In this document: in pieces, positions 1 through 6,568 of the stretch
How the letters are laid out: each line of letters starts with the position of its first letter
Numbering within the stretch: position 1 is the first letter of the stretch
Source: Pseudomonadota bacterium
GTDB lineage: Bacteria; Pseudomonadota; Alphaproteobacteria; Rhizobiales; Devosiaceae
DNA length: 12,514 nucleotides
Assembly (NCBI GenBank): GCA_023436745.1
Contig: JAEZHZ010000041.1
Span: forward strand, 1 to 12,514
Direction of reading: 5' to 3'
Position numbers and translations under genes: made by a program
Notes under the pieces: model-generated
What the model saw: the letters and a program-made list of their open reading frames with translations, nothing else
Told to the model about the DNA's origin: nothing
The model's database searches: none

Positions 1-581
1 AGCTGGAGTGCCGCCTGCGCGCGATGATGGTCCCGAAATGTCCGAAGATCGCCGCCGGAAAGCGCCTCAGCCATGTCGTGATCCCTGCTGAGCAGGCGCA
101 CGCGGTTTGGAGCGAAGAGGCAGGCGAGGTTCGGCACAAGGACGCAGCTGGTGTCTAGGCGGGCAAAGCCGAGCCGCTCGTTGAGCGCCGGCACATTGCC
201 GCTCGGCGACAGGTCGGTGAAGACGTAGCCAGGCTGCTTCAGGATGCTTCTCAGCAGCGTGAAGCTGTGACTGCGGAACTCCGGCAGAACAGCGAAGGCG
301 GCTATGTTGCACAGGCGCAGCGTGCCGTCCGGTGTCTCGCGCTCCGAATAGAATGCAAGCTGCGCACCGACGATCTCCCCTCCCCGCAGAAGCATGAAGC
401 CGTGATTGGGTGCGTCGACCTGCCAGGTCGGTACCATGGCCCGTGCCCAGGCGTCAGGGCTGATGCGGCTATTGAGATGCCGATTGAGAAACTCACCCAC
501 CTTAAGCACGCTCCCGCCATCGATGGGCCGGATGAGCGGCTGCTCCGGAACGTCCTGCGCCGCAGCGGCACGCGCTTCCAT
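1..581 (-). CDS. GNAT-fold acyltransferase, partial (runs off left edge)
   Basis: The minus-strand frame stays open from the ATG at 581 to the window edge, about 193 residues, with no stop. The middle reads like a GNAT domain: a beta-strand GGEIVGAQLAFYSE, then NIAAFAVLPEFRSHSFTLL, which fits acyl-CoA-binding motif A, then SPSGNVPALNERLGF, which fits motif B (Asn, then Arg-Leu-Gly-Phe). GNAT proteins move an acyl group from acyl-CoA, or sometimes acyl-ACP, to an amine. It starts 11 nt after the stop of the acyl carrier protein gene and is probably co-transcribed with it. An in-frame GTG at 587 is an alternative start and is better spaced from a purine-rich AGAG in the end of the ACP gene. The substrate is unknown. 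The C-terminus is missing, so a longer or multidomain protein cannot be excluded. Confidence 0.7.
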   Translation of the reverse strand, partial: MEARAAAAQDVPEQPLIRPIDGGSVLKVGEFLNRHLNSRISPDAWARAMVPTWQVDAPNHGFMLLRGGEIVGAQLAFYSERETPDGTLRLCNIAAFAVLPEFRSHSFTLLRSILKQPGYVFTDLSPSGNVPALNERLGFARLDTSCVLVPNLACLFAPNRVRLLSRDHDMAEALSGGDLRTFRDHHRAQAALQ

Positions 582-592
582 AAGCACGTTGG

Positions 593-868
593 TTACTCTG
601 CCGCCTCTATGGACCCGGCGGGACCGAGGCGCTGCTCAACGTAACCGGCAAGCGAGCCGATGGTGGCGAACAGTTCGCTGCCGAAGTCCTCGTCATCGAT
701 GGTGATCCCGAAGTGATCCTCGATGGCGCCAGCGAGCTGCACGACCGCGAGGGAATCCATTTCCGGCATGCTGCCCAGCAGCGGCGTCGCGGCGCTGAGG
801 GACGCACTCCGGCTATCGAGGCCCAGCGTCTCGACGATGATGGTCTTGGTTGCTTCCAGGACGGACAT
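593..868 (-). CDS. Acyl carrier protein
   Basis: A 91-residue acidic protein of normal ACP length. The phosphopantetheine attachment motif is visible as PEMDSLAVVQL, with Ser39 as the modified residue in Asp-Ser-Leu. The later acidic helix (IEDHFGITIDDEDF) is typical of the family. The holo-protein carries acyl groups as thioesters in the cytoplasm. I chose the ATG at 868 because an AGGAG lies 10 nt upstream; a TTG at 898 in the same frame would add ten residues with no family resemblance. It is the first gene of a minus-strand unit, divergent from the sugar-nucleotide operon and just upstream of a GNAT-type acyltransferase. This points to a dedicated ACP that supplies an acyl group for glycan or lipid modification rather than the housekeeping fatty-acid ACP, but that role is inferred from context only. 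Confidence 0.88.
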   Translation of the reverse strand: MSVLEATKTIIVETLGLDSRSASLSAATPLLGSMPEMDSLAVVQLAGAIEDHFGITIDDEDFGSELFATIGSLAGYVEQRLGPAGSIEAAE

Positions 869-1040
869 GGGACGCAAACTCCTGCTCTCGACACGCAAGT
901 GATGCGATGCGCAGGGGCGCCGGGTACATCGCCCTAAGAGGCTAGACCATCAGGGCTAACAACAGTCACTGCCGCCTCACCTAACGTATCGGCGATGCAA
1001 AGGCCGCTGGTTCGGCCGCGGCCGGAGCGGAGGTATTCGG
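869..1040. promoter_or_regulatory. Divergent intergenic region between the ACP unit and the sugar-nucleotide operon
   Basis: These 172 nt separate two outward-facing units and should hold promoters for both. On the minus strand, TTGTTA (957-962) and TCTTAG (934-939) are 17 nt apart, a poor match to a sigma70 promoter for the ACP gene. No convincing promoter toward the plus strand was seen. A ribosome binding site GGAGG at 1029-1033 lies 7 nt before the plus-strand ATG. A perfect 12-bp palindrome sits just before it. Confidence 0.4.
1013..1024. repeat. 12-bp perfect palindrome before the operon start
   Basis: CGGCCGCGGCCG is its own reverse complement and lies 16 nt before the first start codon of the six-gene operon, ending 4 nt before its ribosome binding site. 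In GC-rich DNA such palindromes arise easily by chance. It could be an operator half-site pair or a small 5' leader structure, but nothing else supports either. Confidence 0.3.
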
Positions 1041-1541
1041 ATGGTGGTCGATGTGGTCATGGGCAGTGGGGTCGTGGTGTACCACCCCGAGCTAGTCAAC
1101 CTCTACAACTGCACCATCGGCGCAGAGACCCGCATCGGGACGTTTGTGGAAATCCAGGGCGGCGCGAGGATCGGAGAGCGCTGCAAGATCTCGAGCCACT
1201 GCTTCATCTGTGAAGGCGTGGAGATCGAGGACGGGGTGTTCCTGGGTCACGGGGTCATGTTCACCAACGACCGCTACCCCCAGGCCACCGGCCCGGACGG
1301 ATCCCTGCAGGGCAAGGACGACTGGACACTGGAGCCGACCCGGGTCCGCAGGAACGCATCGATCGGCAGCAACGCGACCATACTGCCAGGCGTGACGATC
1401 GGCGAGCGGGCCCTGGTGGGTGCCGGCGCAGTCGTTACCCGAGACGTTCCGGACGACGCAATCGTGGCAGGCGTCCCAGCACGCATCATCCACGCAAAGC
1501 CAAACACTGTGCGCGCCGCTGGTGCGGGAGGCAGATCATGA
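1041..1541 (+). CDS. Hexapeptide-repeat sugar N-acetyltransferase, WbpD/WlbB-like
   Basis: A 166-residue left-handed beta-helix protein. Hexapeptide repeats run from about residue 23 to 149 (for example CTIGAETRIGTFVEI and ARIGERCKI), followed by the usual IVAGVPARII end. The loop VMFTNDRYPQA at 72-82 is characteristic of WbpD/WlbB-type enzymes, which N-acetylate the 3-amino group of UDP-2-acetamido-3-amino-2,3-dideoxy-glucuronic acid using acetyl-CoA in the cytoplasm. The neighbours support this: a Gfo/Idh/MocA dehydrogenase and a DegT aminotransferase follow directly, the other two enzymes of that route. GGAGG sits 7 nt before the ATG at 1041; an ATG at 1059 is a weaker alternative. The stop overlaps the next start as ATGA. 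Another 3-amino-sugar acetyltransferase (of the QdtC or FdtC kind) remains possible. Confidence 0.82.
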   Translation: MVVDVVMGSGVVVYHPELVNLYNCTIGAETRIGTFVEIQGGARIGERCKISSHCFICEGVEIEDGVFLGHGVMFTNDRYPQATGPDGSLQGKDDWTLEPTRVRRNASIGSNATILPGVTIGERALVGAGAVVTRDVPDDAIVAGVPARIIHAKPNTVRAAGAGGRS

Positions 1542-2575
1542 TCCAGTTCGGGGTAGTCGGCTACGGGTACTGGGGGCCCAACCTGGTGCGCAACCTGTAC
1601 GAGCTGCCGGACGCGCAGGTGCGCTGGGTCTGCGACCGGCAGACGGAGCGGCTGGGAGGGGTGAGGAACCGGTATCCGACCGTCTCGATCACCGAGGATT
1701 ACCACGACCTGCTCGATGATCCGTCCGTGGACGCCATCGCCATTGCGACGCCGGTTGTTACCCACTTCCCCCTCGCCATGCGCGCGCTGAAGGCGGGCAA
1801 GCACGTGTTCCTGGAAAAGCCGATGGCGACGAGCGTCGAGGAGGCAGAGCGGCTGGTCGCCGAGGCCGACCGGCGCGGGCTGGTGCTGGCAGTCGACCAT
1901 ACCTTCATCCACACCGGGGCAGTGCGAAAAATGCACGAGCTGATCAAGGGGTCGCTCGGGACGCTCTACTATTACGACTCCGTCCGCGTGAACCTCGGCC
2001 TCTTCCAGCATGATGTGAATGTCATCTGGGACCTTGCTGTCCATGACCTCGCGATCATCGACTACCTGCTGTCCGAGCGGCCGATCGCGGTCAGCGCCAC
2101 GGGCATCGGGCACGTGCCGGGGGAACCCGAGAACATCGCCTATCTCACGCTGCACTTCCCCAGCCAGATGATTGCCCACATCCACGTCAACTGGCTGGCG
2201 CCAGTGAAGGTGCGGCGCACGCTGGTGGGCGGCAGCGAGAAAATGATCGTCTATGACGACCTCGAGCCGAGCGAGAAGGTCAAGGTCTACGACAAGGGCA
2301 TCACCCTGAGCGGGCCGCCTGCGCGGAGCGGGCAGAAGATCCACCAGATGCTGGTCGGCTATCGCACCGGCGACATGACTGCGCCCAAGCTGGACACGGT
2401 TGAAGCCCTGTCGCGGGAACTGCGCGAGTTCATCGGCTGCATCGAGAATGGCACGAGCCCGACTGCTGACGGCGAGGCTGGACTACGCGTGGTGCGCGTG
2501 CTGGAGGCGGCGACACGCTCCCTGAGCCAGCGCGGCGCCGCGGTCGAACTGCACAACGATCGGGTGATGGCATGA
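1538..2575 (+). CDS. Gfo/Idh/MocA sugar-nucleotide dehydrogenase, WlbA/WbpB-like
   Basis: A 345-residue NAD(P)-dependent oxidoreductase. The N-terminal Rossmann motif is VVGYGYWGPN (residues 6-15), the family EKP motif is FLEKPM at 91-96, and the C-terminal substrate domain carries WDLAVHDLAIIDYLL at 164-178, whose Asp and His match the catalytic part of the family. Length is normal. WlbA and WbpB oxidise C3 of UDP-N-acetylglucosaminuronic acid, giving the 3-keto substrate for the aminotransferase encoded next. GGGAGG lies 6 nt before the ATG. The gene overlaps the acetyltransferase before it and the aminotransferase after it by 4 bp each (ATGA), so translational coupling is likely. The family is certain; the exact substrate is inferred from the three-gene context. 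Confidence 0.87.
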   Translation: MIQFGVVGYGYWGPNLVRNLYELPDAQVRWVCDRQTERLGGVRNRYPTVSITEDYHDLLDDPSVDAIAIATPVVTHFPLAMRALKAGKHVFLEKPMATSVEEAERLVAEADRRGLVLAVDHTFIHTGAVRKMHELIKGSLGTLYYYDSVRVNLGLFQHDVNVIWDLAVHDLAIIDYLLSERPIAVSATGIGHVPGEPENIAYLTLHFPSQMIAHIHVNWLAPVKVRRTLVGGSEKMIVYDDLEPSEKVKVYDKGITLSGPPARSGQKIHQMLVGYRTGDMTAPKLDTVEALSRELREFIGCIENGTSPTADGEAGLRVVRVLEAATRSLSQRGAAVELHNDRVMA

Positions 2576-3678
2576 TCCCGCTGCTGGACATTAGAGCCCA
2601 ATACCAGGAGATCGGCGCCGAACTGGAGAGCGCCGTGATCAACGTCCTGCGCTCGGGCAACTACATCCTCGGCAAGGAAGTCGCGGCGTTCGAGCACGAG
2701 TTCGCCGACTACTGCCAGACGCGTCATGCCATTGCCGTGAATACCGGCACGAGCGCCCTGCACCTGGCGCTGCTCGCTGCCGGCATCGGCCGTGGTGACG
2801 AGGTGATCACAACCCCCTTCACCTTCGTCGCCACGGTTGCCGCCATTGTCTACGCCGGCGCGCGGCCGGTGCTGGTGGACATTGACCCCGAGACCATGAA
2901 CATCGATCCGGCTGCCGTCGAGGCCGCGATCTCTCCGGCCACCAAGGCCATCATCCCGGTTCATCTCTACGGGCAGATGGCCGAGATGGACCGGCTCCTT
3001 GCGATTGCGGACCGGCACGGACTGATGGTGATCGAGGATGCGTGCCAGGCACATGGCGCCGAGTATCGGGGCCGCCGCGCCGGCAGCCTCGGCATTGCTG
3101 GTGCCTTCAGCTTCTATCCCGGCAAGAACCTTGGCGCCTGCGGCGAGGGCGGAATGCTCGGCACCACCCGCGACGCCGTGGCCAAGGCCGCGCGCTGCCT
3201 TCGCGACTGGGGACAAGAGGAGCGGTACCACCACATAGCCAAGGGCTACAACTACCGAATGGACGCCATCCAGGGCGCGGTGCTGTCGGTGAAGCTCAAG
3301 CATCTGGAACGCTGGACCGAACTTCGACGGGCTCATGCCCGGCACTATGCCGAACTGCTTAGTGGAATGGGCGACCTGCGGCTGCCCAAGGAGGCGCCGC
3401 ACCGACGACACGTCTTCCATGTGTACGCTGTGCGGAGCAGCAAGCGGAACGCGTGGCAGCAGGCGCTCGCCAACCAGGGTATCCATACCGGTCTGCACTA
3501 TCCGATCCCGGTGCATCTGCAGCGCGCCTATGCCGATCTGGGATACCGTCGGGGCGATTTCCCCCATGCCGAGCTGGCGGCGAACGAGGTCCTGTCCCTT
3601 CCGATCTATCCGGAAATGAATGCGGGCCAGGTGGAAGCCGTGGCTGCGGCGCTCGGGCGTGACGTTCATGTCTACTGA
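2572..3678 (+). CDS. DegT/DnrJ/EryC1-family aminotransferase, WlbC/WbpE-like
   Basis: A 368-residue PLP-dependent sugar aminotransferase of usual length. Visible landmarks are the phosphate-binding NTGTSALHLAL (57-67), the cofactor-contacting Asp156 in VIEDACQAHGA, and the Schiff-base lysine Lys185 in SFYPGKNLGACGEGG. The late GYNYRMDAIQGA segment is also typical. Enzymes of this type transfer an amino group from glutamate to a keto-sugar nucleotide. After a C3 dehydrogenase and before (in chemistry) an N-acetyltransferase, the best guess is UDP-3-keto-N-acetylglucosaminuronate transaminase. The start overlaps the previous stop as ATGA, with a weak GGTGA 4 nt upstream. Its last 11 bp overlap the next gene. 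Confidence 0.88.
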   Translation: MIPLLDIRAQYQEIGAELESAVINVLRSGNYILGKEVAAFEHEFADYCQTRHAIAVNTGTSALHLALLAAGIGRGDEVITTPFTFVATVAAIVYAGARPVLVDIDPETMNIDPAAVEAAISPATKAIIPVHLYGQMAEMDRLLAIADRHGLMVIEDACQAHGAEYRGRRAGSLGIAGAFSFYPGKNLGACGEGGMLGTTRDAVAKAARCLRDWGQEERYHHIAKGYNYRMDAIQGAVLSVKLKHLERWTELRRAHARHYAELLSGMGDLRLPKEAPHRRHVFHVYAVRSSKRNAWQQALANQGIHTGLHYPIPVHLQRAYADLGYRRGDFPHAELAANEVLSLPIYPEMNAGQVEAVAAALGRDVHVY

Positions 3679-4387
3679 GGTGGTGAGCGGGCCGCGGCTG
3701 GTCGCTGCCGTCCACGGCAAGCGCCCGCCCGAGGACGATGGCTTCAAGACGGGCTTGTCGGCGGCGCTGCGGAGCAGTTACTCCGCGGCTGGGCTCGCCG
3801 ATCTCTATGGGCGGTTCGCTCATGGCGACGGCATGCTGGACACTCTTATGCGCGGCGCCATAGTCGCGGCAGGGGCAAAACGATGCGGGCACGGCCTGCG
3901 GGTGAGCAGTGGCGCCGTCTTCACGCACCTAGAAACCCTCGAGTTCGACGATGGCGTGTTCATCGGCGCCGGGGCGCATGTTCAGGGACGGGTCGATGGG
4001 CTCTGCCGCATCGGCAAGAAATGCTGGATCGGGCCCCAGGCATTCCTGGATGCCCGAGACTTCGTCATGGGTGACCATGTCGGCTGGGGGCCCGGGGCGC
4101 GCGTGCTCGGGTCCGAGCACACCGGGCATCCCACCGACGTACCGATCATCGAGACAGACCTGTCCATCCGCCCAGTGCGCATCGGCGACTGGGCGGACAT
4201 CGGCACCAATGCCGTGATCCTGCCTGGCGTGACGATCGGTAAGGGCGCCATTGTCGGAGCCGGAGCGGTGGTGACGGCGGACGTTGCTCCATTCTCGGTG
4301 GTGGCGGGCGTACCGGCCCGCTTCCTGCGCTGGAGGAGCGAAACGGAACAAACGACTTCGCCGGCCGAGGAGCCCTTCGATGCCTGA
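3668..4387 (+). CDS. Second hexapeptide-repeat acyltransferase
   Basis: A 239-residue left-handed beta-helix acyltransferase with an N-terminal extension of about 70 residues (SSYSAAGLADLYGRF) before the repeats. Repeats run from about 72 to 220 and end in VVAGVPARFLRWR. The loop LGSEHTGHPTDVPIIETD (148-165) holds His151 and His154; one of them is likely the catalytic base, as in WbbJ/NodL-like O-acetyltransferases. It would acetylate a sugar hydroxyl or amine, on a nucleotide sugar or lipid-linked glycan. I chose the ATG at 3668, which overlaps the aminotransferase gene by 11 bp; there is no clear ribosome binding site, so GTG at 3680 or 3683 is possible. Its last helix coils resemble those of the acetyltransferase at 1041, but the loops differ, so the substrates should differ. 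Confidence 0.8.
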   Translation: MSTEVVSGPRLVAAVHGKRPPEDDGFKTGLSAALRSSYSAAGLADLYGRFAHGDGMLDTLMRGAIVAAGAKRCGHGLRVSSGAVFTHLETLEFDDGVFIGAGAHVQGRVDGLCRIGKKCWIGPQAFLDARDFVMGDHVGWGPGARVLGSEHTGHPTDVPIIETDLSIRPVRIGDWADIGTNAVILPGVTIGKGAIVGAGAVVTADVAPFSVVAGVPARFLRWRSETEQTTSPAEEPFDA

Positions 4388-5384
4388 TCGCATACTCGTC
4401 ACCGGCGGCGCCGGGTTCATCGGCTCCGAGCTGGTGTCGCAACTGGTCAACCTTGGCCACACCGTCGACGTGGTCGACAACCTCGCCAACGGCAAGAGGG
4501 CCAACCTTGCCGGTATCGATCCGGCACGTGCACGGCTTCACGTCGCCAGCATCCTGGACCGCGATGCAATGGCAGCCCTCATGCGCGAGGCTTCGGTGGT
4601 CTACCACCTGGCCTGCCTGGGCGTCCGGCACAGCCTGCACGATCCGGCACACAACCACGAGGTGAATGCCAGCGGCACGCTGGGCCTGCTGCAACTTGCC
4701 CGCGCGGCAGGCGTGTCGCGCTTCGTCTACGTGTCCAGTTCGGAGGTCTATGGGACTGCGCGCTGGGCGCCGATGACCGAAGAGCACCCGACATTCCCCA
4801 TGACGGTCTATGGCGGCGGGAAGCTCGCCGGCGAGTGCTATGCCCGCGCCTTCCACGAGAGCTACGGGTTTCCGACCGTGATGGTGCGGCCCTTCAACAG
4901 CTTTGGCCCGCGGAGTCACCATGAAGGCGACAGTGGCGAGGTCATCCCCAAGTTCATGCTGCGGGCAATGGCCGGCAGACCGATGATCATCTTCGGCGAT
5001 GGCACGCAGACGCGCGACTTCACCTACGTCTCCGACACTGCGCGCGGGATCCTGATGGCAGGATTCTGCGACGAGGCGATCGGGCAGACCCTGAACCTTG
5101 GCCAGGGACACGAGACCACCATCAACCACCTGGCCGGGCGCATAGCCCATGTCGTCGGGCGTGGCGAAGCCCTGATCGAACACGATGACCCGAGGCCGGG
5201 GGATGTGCTTCGCCTGTTTGCAGACAGCTCCAAAGCTCGCGATCTGCTTGGCTATGAGCCACGCGTGTCGCTTGGCGACGGCTTACGCCAACTGCACCTC
5301 TGGTACGCTCATTGCGGCGCCTCGGCCGACGAACTGCTGACCCAGGAACGGGTGCACAACTGGAAAGAGAAGCAACTGGCATGA
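4380..5384 (+). CDS. NAD-dependent nucleotide-sugar epimerase/dehydratase (extended SDR)
   Basis: A 334-residue extended short-chain dehydrogenase. It opens with the NAD-binding TGGAGFIG (8-15), and the catalytic set is visible as VSSSEVYG (118-125) and YGGGK (144-148; Tyr144, Lys148). The later FGDGTQTRDFTYVSD (205-219) is typical of UDP-glucose/UDP-GlcNAc 4-epimerases and related decarboxylases and dehydratases. Reaction: a 4-keto intermediate is formed with bound NAD, then epimerisation or another rearrangement. The ATG at 4380 has GAGGAG 7 nt upstream and overlaps the previous gene by 8 bp; frames starting further upstream add no family sequence. The next gene, an aminotransferase, overlaps by 4 bp, so this enzyme may prepare a keto-sugar for transamination, though simple epimerase activity is equally compatible. 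Confidence 0.87.
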   Translation: MPDRILVTGGAGFIGSELVSQLVNLGHTVDVVDNLANGKRANLAGIDPARARLHVASILDRDAMAALMREASVVYHLACLGVRHSLHDPAHNHEVNASGTLGLLQLARAAGVSRFVYVSSSEVYGTARWAPMTEEHPTFPMTVYGGGKLAGECYARAFHESYGFPTVMVRPFNSFGPRSHHEGDSGEVIPKFMLRAMAGRPMIIFGDGTQTRDFTYVSDTARGILMAGFCDEAIGQTLNLGQGHETTINHLAGRIAHVVGRGEALIEHDDPRPGDVLRLFADSSKARDLLGYEPRVSLGDGLRQLHLWYAHCGASADELLTQERVHNWKEKQLA

Positions 5385-6568
5385 TCGCGCGTCCCACGGA
5401 GTTGCCTGTCGCATTGCCGAGCCTTGGTGAGGCCGAGGCTGCCGCCGCTGCGCGTGTCATCCGGTCCGGCTGGGTCACGCAAGGTCCAGAGGTTGCCGCC
5501 TTCGAAGAGGAGTTTGCGCGCTATGTCGATGCGCCATTCGCCTGCGCGGTGTCCAACTGCACCACCGCCCTGCACCTTGCCCTACTCGCGGTGGGGGTCG
5601 GACCGGGCGATGAAGTCATCACGGTCAGCCACAGCTTCATTGCCACGGCCAATGCCATCCGGCACTGCGGGGCCACACCCGTGTTCGTGGACATCGAGCC
5701 GCACGGCTTCAACATCGACCCCTTGCTCATCGAAAGTGCCGTGAGTACCCGCACGAAGGCGATCCTGTGCGTGCATCAGCTCGGCATGCCGTGCGATCTT
5801 GCTTCGATCGTGGAGATCGCCAGGCGACGGGGCCTGCAGGTGATCGAAGACGCAGCCTGCGCGGTTGGCAGCGAGGTGCTCTGGCAGGGCCACTTCCGGC
5901 GGATCGGAGCGCCAATCGGGGATATCGCCTGCTTCTCGTTCCATCCGCGCAAGGTCATGACCACCGGCGACGGCGGCATGCTGACCACGGCACGGCAGGA
6001 CTACGACCAGAAGTTTCGCCTGTGGCGTCAGCACGGAATGAGCATCACCGATCGGGAGCGACACAGTTCGCGCTCCGTGGTGTTCGAAAACTATCTGTCG
6101 GTCGGCTACAACTATCGCCTCACCGACATCCAGGCGGCCGTGGGACGAGAACAGCTTCGCAGGCTCGACGAGTTCGTGCTGGCGCGCCGCCGCATTGCCG
6201 ACTGGTACCGTGAGCATCTGAGCGACATTCCGGGCCTTGGCCTCCCCGGCGAGCCCTCATGGGCAAGGACGAACTGGCAGAGCTACGCGGTGACGCTGCC
6301 AGCCGGAGTAGACCAGCGCGACGTCATGCAGGAACTGCTGAACGCCGGCATAGCGACGCGCCGCGGCGTCATGAACGCACACCTGGAACCGGCGTACGCG
6401 TCCTCCGCGAGCGCCCGGGTAGCAAGCTCACTCGACCGTTCCGAAGCCGCCCAGGACGGGACCGTGATCCTGCCACTGTCGACCCAGATGACCGAGGAAG
6501 ACGTGATGCATGTCGCCGAAGCCCTCAAGTTCGCGGTGGCTCCGGCGCGATCGTCGGAGCCGGCCTAA
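5381..6568 (+). CDS. Second DegT-family aminotransferase
   Basis: A 395-residue PLP aminotransferase. NCTTALHLALL (59-69) binds the cofactor phosphate, Asp157 lies in VIEDAACAVGS, and Lys191 in SFHPRKVMTTGDGGM is the Schiff-base lysine. The VHQLGMPCD segment (131-139) and FHPRK rather than FYPGK place it in a different branch from the aminotransferase at 2572, nearer GDP-perosamine synthase and PglE/PseC-type 4-aminotransferases. That suggests amination of a 4-keto sugar nucleotide made by the preceding epimerase/dehydratase, which is inference. The ATG overlaps the previous stop as ATGA, with AAGAGAAG upstream. It is the last gene of the six-gene block, and its TAA overlaps the opposing GMC oxidoreductase stop. 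Confidence 0.87.
   Translation: MIARPTELPVALPSLGEAEAAAAARVIRSGWVTQGPEVAAFEEEFARYVDAPFACAVSNCTTALHLALLAVGVGPGDEVITVSHSFIATANAIRHCGATPVFVDIEPHGFNIDPLLIESAVSTRTKAILCVHQLGMPCDLASIVEIARRRGLQVIEDAACAVGSEVLWQGHFRRIGAPIGDIACFSFHPRKVMTTGDGGMLTTARQDYDQKFRLWRQHGMSITDRERHSSRSVVFENYLSVGYNYRLTDIQAAVGREQLRRLDEFVLARRRIADWYREHLSDIPGLGLPGEPSWARTNWQSYAVTLPAGVDQRDVMQELLNAGIATRRGVMNAHLEPAYASSASARVASSLDRSEAAQDGTVILPLSTQMTEEDVMHVAEALKFAVAPARSSEPA

Noticed and set aside
1383..1402. 20-bp near repeat of 4220-4239 (one mismatch)
   Set aside because: Both copies encode the same LPGVTIG turn of a hexapeptide helix, so shared protein family explains the likeness.
1274..2344. 356-codon minus-strand open frame
   Set aside because: It lies antisense to the acetyltransferase and dehydrogenase genes, both with firm motifs; its composition is typical of a mirror frame.
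2359..3747. 462-codon minus-strand open frame
   Set aside because: It lies opposite a clear DegT aminotransferase gene; its translation is rich in His, Arg, Gly and Val with no recognisable domain, as expected for an antisense frame in GC-rich DNA.
4146..5183. 345-codon minus-strand open frame
   Set aside because: It is antisense to the second acyltransferase and the epimerase and has no domain-like sequence.
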